Positions 1 through 7,365 of a DNA stretch of 10,867 nucleotides are shown here, one piece after another. This stretch comes from Alphaproteobacteria bacterium (GTDB lineage: Bacteria > Pseudomonadota > Alphaproteobacteria > SMXP01): assembly GCA_021774995.1 (NCBI GenBank), contig JAJFIM010000499.1:1-10867 (forward strand), read 5' to 3'. The number at the start of each line of letters is the position of its first letter. Position 1 is the first letter of the stretch. Under the pieces are notes generated by a model, which saw only the letters and a program-made list of their open reading frames with translations, was not told the DNA's origin and did not search any database. A program made the position numbers and the translations under genes.

Positions 1-131
1 ATAATCCCCAAAAGGGCAAGCCTGGGGCCAAGGCGCAAGAACGCCTAGACGCAGCCAGTGAAAAAGCGGAAGCGGCGGCCGCGGCGCCGGCGCAAGAAGC
101 GCCTGCCGAAGGCCAAGCTGCGGAAGCTTAA
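1..131 (+). CDS. rpsP: 30S ribosomal protein S16, C-terminal end (partial)
   Basis: The window opens inside this gene: the frame whose first full codon is at base 3 runs 42 codons to a TAA at 129-131. It begins NPQKGKPGAKAQERL, which matches the conserved end of S16 (a proline/lysine-rich stretch followed by GAKAQERL). After that comes an Ala/Glu/Gln/Pro-rich low-complexity tail of about 27 residues, as often seen in alphaproteobacterial S16. S16 is a small-subunit assembly protein that binds 16S rRNA. The following genes are rimM, trmD and rplS, the classical order of this operon, which strongly supports the call even though the folded domain lies off the left edge. The tail is probably disordered. 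Confidence 0.9.
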   Translation, partial: NPQKGKPGAKAQERLDAASEKAEAAAAAPAQEAPAEGQAAEA

Positions 132-163
132 ATATTTTGCAAGCTGCTGGAGGCGCGGCGTCA

Positions 164-715
164 ATGATGAAGGCGAGCGAGGATACGCGGATCTGTCTTG
201 GCGAGATCACTGGCGCGCGCGGGTTGCGCGGAGAGATGCGTCTTCGCTGTTATGCCGATGATCCGGGCGGTCTTGGCCAATATAGCGCTTTCGAGACGCA
301 AACAGGCCGGGAGCTTGTGATTGAGCAGGTGAACGTGAAAGGCGGTCGGTTAAGTTTTCGGGCGCGCGGCGTGACGAGCCGTGAAGCGGCCGAGGCGCTC
401 AAAGGGACTAAGCTCTATGTGCCCCGGTCCGCGCTGCCGGAGCCTGGGAGGGATGACTTTTACCACGCCGATCTCGTTGGTCTTGAGGTGAAAGATGGTG
501 ACGGCGCGCGGATAGGCCGCGTGGCGGCGGTCCATAATTTTGGCGCAGGGGATCTGCTGGAGGTTCTCCCCGTTGGTGAAAATGAGAAAAATGCGAGCTT
601 TTTTGCGCCATTCAACCGGGAAGTTGTGCCGGTGATTGATGTTAAGGGCGGGTGGCTCACACTCCTTGCGCCGCCGGGATTGCTTGAAAGTCCGAAAGAA
701 GAGGCGGCGTCATGA
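164..715 (+). CDS. rimM: 16S rRNA processing / ribosome maturation factor RimM
   Basis: This 183-residue protein matches RimM in length and layout. The N-terminal RimM barrel contains LGEITGARGLRGE (about residues 12-24), followed by a C-terminal PRC-barrel starting at DDFYHADLVGL (about 97-107). The VPVIDV near residue 155 is the usual end of the domain. RimM binds ribosomal protein S19 and helps assemble the head of the 30S subunit. Start choice: GGAGG at 149-153 sits 10 nt before ATG 164, and a second in-frame ATG at 167 is equally possible. The frame extends upstream to a TTG at 137, which lacks a matching ribosome binding site. It is 32 nt downstream of rpsP, and its TGA overlaps the trmD ATG (ATGA at 712-715), so the two are probably translationally coupled. 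Confidence 0.95.
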   Translation: MMKASEDTRICLGEITGARGLRGEMRLRCYADDPGGLGQYSAFETQTGRELVIEQVNVKGGRLSFRARGVTSREAAEALKGTKLYVPRSALPEPGRDDFYHADLVGLEVKDGDGARIGRVAAVHNFGAGDLLEVLPVGENEKNASFFAPFNREVVPVIDVKGGWLTLLAPPGLLESPKEEAAS

Positions 716-1461
716 CGCCGGAACCTCAAATCGGAAGCACGCCTTGGCGCGCCAGCGTTTTAACCCTCTTTCCGGAGATGTTTCCCGGCCCGCTTGGGGC
801 GTCCCTGGCGGGCAGCGCGTTAAAAGAGGGGATTTGGGCGCTGGAAACGGTGGACATTCGGCGCTTTGCGCGCGATAAACACCGCGCGGTGGACGGCAGT
901 CCCTCTGGCGGGGGGCCAGGCATGGTGATGCGCGCCGATATTCTGGGGCGGGCGGTTGACGCGGCGCATGGCGCTGACGATCCCCGGCCGCTGATTTATC
1001 TCTCGCCGCGCGGCGAGCGTTTGACTCAAAGCCTGGTGCGGGAGATCGCCTGTGGGCCGGGTCTGGTTGCGGTGTGTGGCCGTTTCGAAGGGATCGATGA
1101 GCGCGTGATCGCCGCGCGCCGCGTCCGGGAAATATCGGTCGGCGACTATGTTTTGTCGGGGGGCGAGGTGGCGGCGTTTAGTCTTCTGGACGCCGCCGTG
1201 AGAATTTTGCCCGGCGTTGTGGGCGCGCCCGCTTCGCTGAATGAGGAGAGTTTTGAACAGGGGTTGTTGGAATACCCCCAATATACGAGGCCTCAAAGCT
1301 GGGAAGGGATGGAGATCCCCGCCGTTTTGAATTCCGGCCATCACGCCAAGATTAAGGCGTGGCGGCGGGCCCAAGCAGAGAAGATTACAAAAATGCGGCG
1401 TCCCGATTTGTGGACGTCATACCAAGCCGCGCATGACGGAGTGCGCAAGAAGGACGGGTGA
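712..1461 (+). CDS. trmD: tRNA (guanine-N1)-methyltransferase TrmD
   Basis: TrmD methylates N1 of G37 in tRNAs that carry G36-G37, using S-adenosylmethionine, and so prevents +1 frameshifting. The 249-residue length is normal. Family motifs are in order: SGGGPGMVM (about 65-73), the deep-knot SAM site made of LSPRG (97-101), CGRFEGIDERV (122-132) and ISVGDYVLSGGE (141-152), then LLEYPQYTRP (185-194) and the tRNA-binding helix region SGHHAKIKAWR (208-218). The acidic residue before PQYTRP is Glu here; enterobacterial TrmD has Asp at that place, and Glu is common in other phyla. The start ATG overlaps the rimM stop, with GAAGAGG about 7 nt upstream. The start lies about 14 residues before the first conserved strand, a slightly long N-terminus. 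Confidence 0.97.
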   Translation: MTPEPQIGSTPWRASVLTLFPEMFPGPLGASLAGSALKEGIWALETVDIRRFARDKHRAVDGSPSGGGPGMVMRADILGRAVDAAHGADDPRPLIYLSPRGERLTQSLVREIACGPGLVAVCGRFEGIDERVIAARRVREISVGDYVLSGGEVAAFSLLDAAVRILPGVVGAPASLNEESFEQGLLEYPQYTRPQSWEGMEIPAVLNSGHHAKIKAWRRAQAEKITKMRRPDLWTSYQAAHDGVRKKDG

Positions 1462-1465
1462 ACCC

Positions 1466-1912
1466 ATGACCAATATTATCGAAGAGCTGGAACAAGCGCA
1501 CATCGCCGAACTGACGGCGGAAAAGAAAATCCCCGACTTTCAGCCCGGCGATACGCTGCGGGTTAATGTCAAGGTGAAGGAAGGCGCGCGCGAGCGGGTG
1601 CAGGCTTTCGAAGCGGTCTGTATAGGGCGCTCAGGCGGCGGCCTTAATTCTAGTTTCACCATGCGTAAAATTTCTTATGGCGAGGGGGTGGAGCGCGTTT
1701 TCCCGCTTTACAGCCCGATGATCGAATCAATCGACGTGTTGCGGCGCGGGGATGTGCGGCGCGCCAAACTCTATTATTTACGAGGGCGCCGGGGTAAATC
1801 GGCGCGGATTACCGAAAAGCAGGACTGGCGCCGGCTTAAAGAAAAAAAAGCCGCCGCCGCAGCGACTACGGCGACTGCACCGCAGCCCGTAGCGGCCAGC
1901 GATGCCGAGTAA
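1466..1912 (+). CDS. rplS: 50S ribosomal protein L19
   Basis: L19 sits at the interface of the 30S and 50S subunits. The protein shows the standard pattern: an N-terminal helix, then the SH3-like barrel with FQPGDTLRVNVKVKEGARER (about 25-44), the FEAVCIGRSGGG loop and MRKISYGEGVERVFPLYSP (66-84), then KLYYLRGRRGKSARI (101-115). At 148 residues it is longer than the roughly 115-residue E. coli protein, because of an Ala/Thr/Pro-rich tail after LKEKK. Start choice: ATG 1466 lies 4 nt after the trmD stop and is preceded by AAGAAGGA (1447-1454); the frame is open further upstream but that portion is inside trmD and not conserved. It is the last gene of the rpsP-rimM-trmD-rplS block. Confidence 0.97.
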   Translation: MTNIIEELEQAHIAELTAEKKIPDFQPGDTLRVNVKVKEGARERVQAFEAVCIGRSGGGLNSSFTMRKISYGEGVERVFPLYSPMIESIDVLRRGDVRRAKLYYLRGRRGKSARITEKQDWRRLKEKKAAAAATTATAPQPVAASDAE

Positions 1913-1948
1913 AGCGCTCTTTAAAGTAGCGCGCCGCGCTTAAAGAAA

Positions 1949-1973
1949 CGCCCTCCCAAAGGCGCTGTTTTTT
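1949..1973 (+). terminator. possible weak intrinsic terminator after rplS
   Basis: CGCC (1949-1952) can pair with GGCG (1961-1964), and six T residues follow at 1968-1973. The stem is only 4 bp with an 8-nt loop, so it is weak on its own; an alternative longer-range pairing is GCGCC (1931-1935) with GGCGC (1961-1965). The 120-nt gap to leuC is the only sizeable gap between 1 and 9904, so a transcription boundary here is plausible but not proven. Confidence 0.3.
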
Positions 1974-2032
1974 AGCGTATCCTCAAGGCGCGCCCCATAG
2001 CGGTTTAGCCGCATATTGGTGAGAGAACGGAT

Positions 2033-3442
2033 ATGGCAGGACAAACGCTCTACGACAAAATCTGGGATGCGCATTTGGTGGATGCGAGCGCCGGCGGCAT
2101 GGCGTTGATCTATATTGACGTGCATCTCACGCATGAAGTCACCACGCCTCAAGCCTTTGAAGGATTACGTCAGGCGGGACGCTCCGTGCGCCGCCCCGAT
2201 CTCACCTTGGCCGTGGCCGATCACGCAATTCCCACAACTGACCGCAACGCGCCGGTGGAAGACGCGCAAGCCGCGCTGCAACTCGAAACGCTGGCCGCCA
2301 ACACGGCTGAATTCGGCATTGAATATTATGACGGGCATGACATCCGCCAAGGCATCGTTCATGTGGTTGGTCCCGAACAGGGATTGACCCAGCCCGGCAT
2401 GACGATTGTGTGCGGCGACAGTCACACCTCGACCCACGGCGCGTTCGGTGCGCTGGCCCACGGCATCGGCACGTCGGAAGTGGAGCATGTGCTCGCCACT
2501 CAAACGTTGATTGCGCGCAAAGCTAAAAACATGCGCGTCACTGTCAACGGCGCACTGGCGCCCGGAATCACGCCCAAAGATATGGCGCTCGCCATTATCG
2601 GCAAAATCGGCACGGCCGGGGGCACCGGACATGTGATCGAATATTCCGGCGCGGCAGTGCGCGCGCTCAGCATGGAAGGGCGCATGACCTTATGCAACAT
2701 GACCATCGAAGCGGGCGCCCGCGCCGGCCTCATCGCGCCTGATGAAATTACTTTCGCCTATTTGAAGGGCCGCCCCCGCGCGCCAAAGGGCGCGGCGTGG
2801 GAAGCGGCGCGCGCCTATTGGCGTGGCCTGGCCTCGGATGACGCGGCGGTTTTCGACCGGCAAATCGTGATGGATGCAGCGGACATCCCGCCGCTTGTGA
2901 CCTGGGGCACCAGTCCGGAAGACGTGGCGCCGATTACGGGCGCCGTGCCTGATCCGGCCCAAGAGCGCGATCCCGACAAGGCGCGCGCCATGCGCCGGTC
3001 GCTTGACTATATGGATTTGCAACCCGGCGCCAAGATGACAGACATTAAAATAGACCGGGTGTTTATCGGATCGTGCACCAATAGCCGCATCGAAGATCTG
3101 CGCGCCGCCGCCGCCATTGTGAAGGGGCATAAAGTGGCCTCCCATGTGGGCGCGATGGTGGTGCCGGGATCGGGACTGATTAAAGCCCAGGCGGAAGAAG
3201 AGGGGCTTGATAAAATTTTTCTTGATGCGGGATTCGAATGGCGCGAGGCGGGGTGTTCCATGTGTCTGGGCATGAACCCCGACCGCTTGGCGCCGGGCGA
3301 GCGATGCGCGTCCACCTCGAACCGCAATTTTGAAGGCCGTCAGGGTAAAGGCGGGCGCACCCATCTGATGAGCCCGGCCATGGCGGCGGCGGCGGCCATA
3401 AAAGGCGCTTTTGCCGATGTGCGCGAGTGCAAGTTAGGTTAA
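2033..3442 (+). CDS. leuC: 3-isopropylmalate dehydratase, large subunit
   Basis: LeuC with LeuD isomerises 2-isopropylmalate to 3-isopropylmalate in leucine synthesis, using a [4Fe-4S] cluster. The 469-residue length is typical. Visible motifs: LYDKIWDAH at the N-terminus, VADHAIPT (about 61-68), CGDSHTSTHGAFGALAHGIGTSE (127-149), and the cluster cysteines Cys348 in GSCTNSR plus Cys408 and Cys411 in CSMCLGMNPD. These three positions line up with the ligands of E. coli LeuC. The end of the aconitase fold, TSNRNFEGRQGKGGRTHLMSP, is intact. ATG 2033 is preceded by GGTGAG (2018-2023). It is the first gene of a four-gene leuC-leuD-leuB-asd run; leuA is not in the window. Confidence 0.98.
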   Translation: MAGQTLYDKIWDAHLVDASAGGMALIYIDVHLTHEVTTPQAFEGLRQAGRSVRRPDLTLAVADHAIPTTDRNAPVEDAQAALQLETLAANTAEFGIEYYDGHDIRQGIVHVVGPEQGLTQPGMTIVCGDSHTSTHGAFGALAHGIGTSEVEHVLATQTLIARKAKNMRVTVNGALAPGITPKDMALAIIGKIGTAGGTGHVIEYSGAAVRALSMEGRMTLCNMTIEAGARAGLIAPDEITFAYLKGRPRAPKGAAWEAARAYWRGLASDDAAVFDRQIVMDAADIPPLVTWGTSPEDVAPITGAVPDPAQERDPDKARAMRRSLDYMDLQPGAKMTDIKIDRVFIGSCTNSRIEDLRAAAAIVKGHKVASHVGAMVVPGSGLIKAQAEEEGLDKIFLDAGFEWREAGCSMCLGMNPDRLAPGERCASTSNRNFEGRQGKGGRTHLMSPAMAAAAAIKGAFADVRECKLG

Positions 3443-3451
3443 AGGTTTCCC

Positions 3452-4072
3452 ATGAAAAAATTCACGACCCTCACCGGTATCGCGGCGCCTTTGCCGATGG
3501 TCAATGTTGATACCGATAAAATCATCCCGGCGCAGTTTTTGAAAAGCATCGGACGCGAGGGCTTGGGCGAGGCGCTGTTTTTTGACATGCGTTACCTGCC
3601 CGACGGATCTGAAAATCCTGATTTCGTGCTCAACAAGCCGGCCTATCGCCAGGCAAAGATTCTTATCGCCGGTGATAATTTCGGCTGCGGCTCCAGCCGC
3701 GAACACGCCCCTTGGGCGTTGGCGGATTTTGGAATCTCATGTGTGATCGCGCCGGATTTTGCCGACATCTTTTACAATAATTGTTTCAAAAACGGCATTC
3801 TGCCCATCAAAATTGACAAAGAAACATGGGAAAAATTATTAGATGACGCCGTGCGCGGCGCGAACGCCATGATCACGGTGGATTTGGAAGCGCAGGAAAT
3901 CCGCGGGCCGGACGGCGGCGTGGCGACATTCGATGTCGATCCCTTTCGCAAAGAATGCCTGCTCAATGGCTGGGACGATATTGATCTGACACTGCAAAAA
4001 AGCGCGGCGATTGACGCCTTTGAGAAAAAGCGTGTCACAGCATGGCCTTGGGCCGCGCCAGTTGACGGTTAA
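3452..4072 (+). CDS. leuD: 3-isopropylmalate dehydratase, small subunit
   Basis: LeuD is the swivel domain that completes the LeuCD isomerase and contributes substrate recognition. The 206-residue protein has the expected signatures: NVDTDKIIPAQFLK (about 18-31), GDNFGCGSSREHAPWAL (74-90), where the Ser/Arg residues contact substrate in aconitase-fold enzymes, and PDFADIFYNNCFKNGILPI (101-119). ATG 3452 lies 9 nt after the leuC stop and is preceded by AAAGG at 3441-3445, which overlaps the leuC stop codon. This is the two-subunit bacterial arrangement rather than a fused eukaryotic-type enzyme. No defects were seen. Confidence 0.98.
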   Translation: MKKFTTLTGIAAPLPMVNVDTDKIIPAQFLKSIGREGLGEALFFDMRYLPDGSENPDFVLNKPAYRQAKILIAGDNFGCGSSREHAPWALADFGISCVIAPDFADIFYNNCFKNGILPIKIDKETWEKLLDDAVRGANAMITVDLEAQEIRGPDGGVATFDVDPFRKECLLNGWDDIDLTLQKSAAIDAFEKKRVTAWPWAAPVDG

Positions 4073-4079
4073 AAAAGCC

Positions 4080-5189
4080 ATGACGAAAAACCCTAAACTC
4101 CTTCTTTTAGCGGGCGACGGCATCGGCCCCGAAGTGATGAATGAGACGCGCCGCGTGATTCAGTGGCTCAGCGCCGCGCGGGGGCTTGATTTCGATGTGG
4201 ATGAAGATCTGGTTGGGGGCTGCGCTTTTGACGCCCACGGCCATCCGGCGCCGCCCGCCGTGATTGCCAAAGCTTTGGCGGCGGACGCGGTGTTGCTCGG
4301 TGCGGTCGGCGGGCCGAAATGGGCCGGGGTTGATTATGCCCGCCGGCCCGAACAGGGCTTGCTTGATTTGCGTAAAAAACTGGGCCTGTTTGCGAATTTG
4401 CGCCCTGCGCTGTGTTTTGACGCGTTGAAAGACGCCTCCAGCTTGAAGCCGGATGTGGTGAGCGGGCTTGATATTTTGATTGTGCGCGAACTCATTGGCG
4501 GAATTTATTTTGGCGAACCGGCAGGCATTGAAGACCTTGGGGGCGGACAGCGCCGCGGCGTCAACACGCAAGTTTATACGACCGAAGAAATCCACCGGGT
4601 CGCCCGGGTGGCTTTTGATCTGGCGGGCAAGCGCGACGGCCGCCTGACGTCGGTGGACAAGGCAAACGTCATGGTTTCGGGTCTTTTGTGGCGCGAAGAA
4701 GTGCAAAAGATCGGCAATAAAGAATATCCAGACATTCAGCTTGATCATATGTATGCGGATAATTGCGCCATGCAATTGGTGCGCGCGCCCAAACAATTTG
4801 ACGTTATTGTCACCGATAATCTGTTTGGCGATCTGTTGTCTGATGCGGCCGCCATGCTGACGGGCTCTTTGGGCATGTTGCCGTCGGCATCACTTGGCGC
4901 GCGCGATGAAAGCGGCCGGGCGCATGCGCTCTATGAGCCGGTTCACGGCTCTGCGCCCGATATTGCGGGGACCGGAAAAGCCAACCCCATCGCCATGATT
5001 TTGAGTTTCGTGATGGCCCTGCGCTATAGTTTTGATCGGGCGGTGGATGCTGATTTGATCGATAAGGCGGTGCATAATGTGCTCGCCCAAGGGTTGCGCA
5101 CGGGCGATATCGCGGGCGGCGGTGAAACGCCGCTCTCTACAGCGGCAATGGGCGATGCAATTTTAAGCGAAATGGAGGCGCTCAATTGA
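4080..5189 (+). CDS. leuB: 3-isopropylmalate dehydrogenase
   Basis: LeuB oxidatively decarboxylates 3-isopropylmalate with NAD+ to 2-oxoisocaproate, the keto precursor of leucine. The 369-residue protein matches LeuB throughout: LAGDGIGPEV (about 10-19), the substrate-specificity segment RPEQGLLDLRKKLGLFANLRP (89-109), DILIVRELIGGIYFGEP (131-147), the catalytic Tyr/Lys context NTQVYTTEE and VDKANVM (Lys194), metal ligands in LDHMYADN (Asp222) and TDNLFGDLLSD (Asp246, Asp250), and the NAD site EPVHGSAPDIAGTGKANP (286-303). ATG 4080 is 7 nt after the leuD stop. An upstream TTG at 4011 is in frame but lies inside leuD and before the conserved start. The ribosome binding site is weak, so coupling to leuD is likely. 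Confidence 0.98.
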   Translation: MTKNPKLLLLAGDGIGPEVMNETRRVIQWLSAARGLDFDVDEDLVGGCAFDAHGHPAPPAVIAKALAADAVLLGAVGGPKWAGVDYARRPEQGLLDLRKKLGLFANLRPALCFDALKDASSLKPDVVSGLDILIVRELIGGIYFGEPAGIEDLGGGQRRGVNTQVYTTEEIHRVARVAFDLAGKRDGRLTSVDKANVMVSGLLWREEVQKIGNKEYPDIQLDHMYADNCAMQLVRAPKQFDVIVTDNLFGDLLSDAAAMLTGSLGMLPSASLGARDESGRAHALYEPVHGSAPDIAGTGKANPIAMILSFVMALRYSFDRAVDADLIDKAVHNVLAQGLRTGDIAGGGETPLSTAAMGDAILSEMEALN

Positions 5190-6208
5190 CCTATAAAGTG
5201 GCTGTGGTCGGCGCGACGGGCAATGTTGGCCGTGAAATGTTAAACATACTTTCCGAGCGTAAATTCCCGGTGAGCGAAGTGGTCTCGCTCGCCTCGCGAA
5301 AGAGCCTTGGCAGGGAAGTTTCCTTTGGCGATCAGACGCTCAAAACCAAAGTGCTTGAGCATTTTGATTTTACCGGAACAGACATCGCTCTTTTTTCCGC
5401 CGGGTCGGCCGTGTCCGCCGAGTGGGCGCCTCAAATCGGCGCGAAGGGCTGCGTGGTGATCGATAACTCGAGTTGTTTTCGCATGGACCGGGATGTGCCG
5501 TTAATCGTGCCGGAGGTGAATGAATCTGCGCTGCGGGGTTATGGGGAAAAAAATATCATCGCCAATCCAAATTGCTCAACGGTCCAACTCGTGCTGGCGT
5601 TGAAGCCTTTGCATGATGTGGCGCGCATCAAGCGCGTTGTAGTGGCGACCTATCAATCGGTGTCGGGCGCGGGCAATACCGCGATGGATGAATTGTGGAC
5701 GCAAACGCGGGCGATTTTTGTAAATGATCCCGTTGAGCCGCAAAATTTCACCAAGCAGATCGCGTTTAACGTTATTCCGCATATTGACGTTTTTATGGAA
5801 GACGGCGCCACGAAAGAAGAGTGGAAAATGGCGGTCGAGACTCAAAAAATTCTGGACCCCGACATCGCTCTGACCGCGACCTGCGTGCGGGCGCCGGTTT
5901 TTGTCGGTCATGCGGAGGCGGTGAATGTCGAATTTCACGATCCCTTAAGCGAAACCCTGGCGCGCGAGATTTTGCGCGAAGCGCCGGGCTGCCTGGTGGT
6001 TGATAAGCGTGAAGACGGAGGCTATGTGACGCCGGTTGAATGCGTAGGAGAATACGCCACTTTTATCAGCCGCATCCGCAAAGATCCGACCGTTGAAAAT
6101 GGTCTCCATCTGTGGGTCGTTTCAGATAATCTGCGTAAGGGCGCGGCGCTAAACGCCGTGCAGATCGCAGAAGCACTGGTGGATGGTCATTTGAACAATA
6201 AGGCGTGA
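5186..6208 (+). CDS. asd: aspartate-semialdehyde dehydrogenase
   Basis: Asd reduces aspartyl-4-phosphate to aspartate semialdehyde with NADPH, the branch point to lysine/diaminopimelate, threonine and methionine. The 340 residues carry the nucleotide-binding GATGNVGREM (about 9-18), SAGSAVS (71-77), the catalytic Cys130 in NPNCSTVQ, the SVSGAGNTAMDEL segment (158-170) and the active-site His242 in VFVGHAE. Start: TTG at 5186-5188, whose last two bases begin the leuB stop TGA (5187-5189). GGAGG at 5174-5178, 7 nt upstream, makes this start convincing, and the translated MTYKVAVVGATG is the expected N-terminus. The overlap means leucine and aspartate-family genes are read from one message here. 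Confidence 0.98.
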   Translation: MTYKVAVVGATGNVGREMLNILSERKFPVSEVVSLASRKSLGREVSFGDQTLKTKVLEHFDFTGTDIALFSAGSAVSAEWAPQIGAKGCVVIDNSSCFRMDRDVPLIVPEVNESALRGYGEKNIIANPNCSTVQLVLALKPLHDVARIKRVVVATYQSVSGAGNTAMDELWTQTRAIFVNDPVEPQNFTKQIAFNVIPHIDVFMEDGATKEEWKMAVETQKILDPDIALTATCVRAPVFVGHAEAVNVEFHDPLSETLAREILREAPGCLVVDKREDGGYVTPVECVGEYATFISRIRKDPTVENGLHLWVVSDNLRKGAALNAVQIAEALVDGHLNNKA

Positions 6209-6213
6209 ACGCC

Positions 6214-7296
6214 ATGAAACGCAAACTCACAGTGCTCAGTTTACTCATTGTGCTTGTGGCGGCTGCATTGGCGTGGCGCACATTGTCTGCTGCGGGGGTT
6301 TTTACCACGCTTGCGCCCGGACCTGATCTGAATTGCGAACGCATACCAGGCGCTCCGGGGGCGGAGGATATGGTCGTGGATCGGGCCAAGGGTATCGTTT
6401 ATGTGTCGTCTTTTGATCGGCGGGCGGCCTCTCAGGGATCCGTAAAAGGCGCAATTTACCGGTTCTCTTTACAAGATCCCGCCGGCACGCTCACCGATAT
6501 CACGCCGGTCACTCTGGAGAAGTTCGCCCCCCATGGCCTCAGTCTGTACACCGCGCCGGGCGGCGCGCAGTCTTTGTATGTCGTTAACCACGCAACCACT
6601 TGGAGCGAGGCCACGGATCTTTTCGGCAAAGGGCAGGTTGTTGAGATCTTTACGCTGGTCCCCAATGGCGTCGCCGTGCACCGGAAAACGGTGAGCGATC
6701 CAACCTTTTTTTCTCTCAATGACGTTGAAGCGGTGGATGAGAACCGGTTTTACGTCACCAATGATCACGGAAGCCGGCCAGGCGCGGCGCGGATGATGGA
6801 AGATTATGCATTGCTGGGTCAAGCCGGCGTGGTGTATTTCGACGGCGCGGCGGCAATACAAGTCGCCGATGGTTTGACTTACGCCAATGGGCTGCGTTTG
6901 AGCCCAGAAGGAGACACGCTCTATGTGGCGCAGACCACGGGGCGCGCGCTTGCGCTTTTTGACGTGGAGCGTTCCACCGGCGCGTTGAAACCAAAGGCGC
7001 GGATTTCTTTTTCCTTTGGACTTGATAACATTGATGTGGATGCGTCAGGAACGCTGTGGATCGCCGGTCATCCGAAACTGTTCGATTTCATCGCCCACGC
7101 AGCCGACCCGGCCCGTCTATCGCCCAGTCAAGTGGTCACTGTCGATTTAAGCGCCGGCGGCGCGCCGGAGATCGTAACGCAGCTTCTTGATAAAGGCGCG
7201 CTGCTTTCCGGCGCTTCCATCGCGCTGAGCCATGACGACAAAATGGTGGTGGGCTCTGTTTTTGGCCCTGATTTTCTGATTTGCGATTTGCGTTAA
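6214..7296 (+). CDS. paraoxonase (PON)/arylesterase-like six-bladed propeller lactonase, exported or membrane-anchored
   Basis: This 360-residue protein has an N-terminal hydrophobic segment (about residues 7-27) after MKRK, so it is probably anchored to or exported across the inner membrane. The rest aligns by eye with animal serum paraoxonase. The calcium ligands of PON1 all have counterparts: Glu51-Asp52 (GAEDMVVD), Asn169-Asp170 (SLNDVEAV), Asn225 (YANGLRLSP), Asp271-Asn272 (LDNIDVD). The PON1 catalytic histidines also match: His107 (APHGLS) and His126 (VVNHA). TNDH (182-185) and GHP (285-287) are kept as well. Its only two cysteines, Cys41 and Cys357, fall where PON1 closes its propeller with a disulfide. 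PON enzymes hydrolyse lactones and aryl esters; the natural substrate here is unknown. ATG 6214 has AAGG 10 nt upstream; a GTG at 6205 overlapping the asd stop is the alternative start. Confidence 0.85.
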   Translation: MKRKLTVLSLLIVLVAAALAWRTLSAAGVFTTLAPGPDLNCERIPGAPGAEDMVVDRAKGIVYVSSFDRRAASQGSVKGAIYRFSLQDPAGTLTDITPVTLEKFAPHGLSLYTAPGGAQSLYVVNHATTWSEATDLFGKGQVVEIFTLVPNGVAVHRKTVSDPTFFSLNDVEAVDENRFYVTNDHGSRPGAARMMEDYALLGQAGVVYFDGAAAIQVADGLTYANGLRLSPEGDTLYVAQTTGRALALFDVERSTGALKPKARISFSFGLDNIDVDASGTLWIAGHPKLFDFIAHAADPARLSPSQVVTVDLSAGGAPEIVTQLLDKGALLSGASIALSHDDKMVVGSVFGPDFLICDLR

Positions 7297-7301
7297 AAAA
7301 G

Positions 7302-7316
7302 GGGATGCTGCATCCC
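7302..7316. repeat. 15-bp perfect inverted repeat between the PON-like and CitE-like genes
   Basis: GGGATGC-T-GCATCCC is a perfect inverted repeat directly after the stop codon of the PON-like gene. On the plus strand it is not followed by a T-run. On the minus strand it is followed by TTTTTT (complement of 7295-7300), the shape of an intrinsic terminator for leftward transcription, although no leftward gene lies here. It could be an mRNA-processing or protective hairpin between genes of one message. Confidence 0.45.
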
Positions 7317-7365
7317 GCATTTGCCCTCGCTGCAATCGCATCTGTCTTTCAAGGAGAGATTTGAC

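Noticed and set aside
58..261. Arg/Lys-rich open frame beginning at GTG 58
   Set aside because: It overlaps the rpsP tail and the rimM start in another frame; its basic residues are the out-of-frame reading of GCG/GCC/GAA codons.
1913..2032. Possible leucine attenuator upstream of leuC
   Set aside because: No short leader ORF with a run of leucine codons is present; only weak hairpins such as GCGG/CCGC at 2000-2012 were seen.
2690..3364. 224-codon open frame on the minus strand inside leuC
   Set aside because: leuC is intact on the other strand with all its motifs; long antisense frames are common in GC-rich genes, and the translation shows no recognisable domain.
4107..4796. 229-codon open frame on the minus strand inside leuB
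   Set aside because: Same reason: it mirrors a well-supported gene, and the His/Arg-rich translation looks like an antisense shadow.
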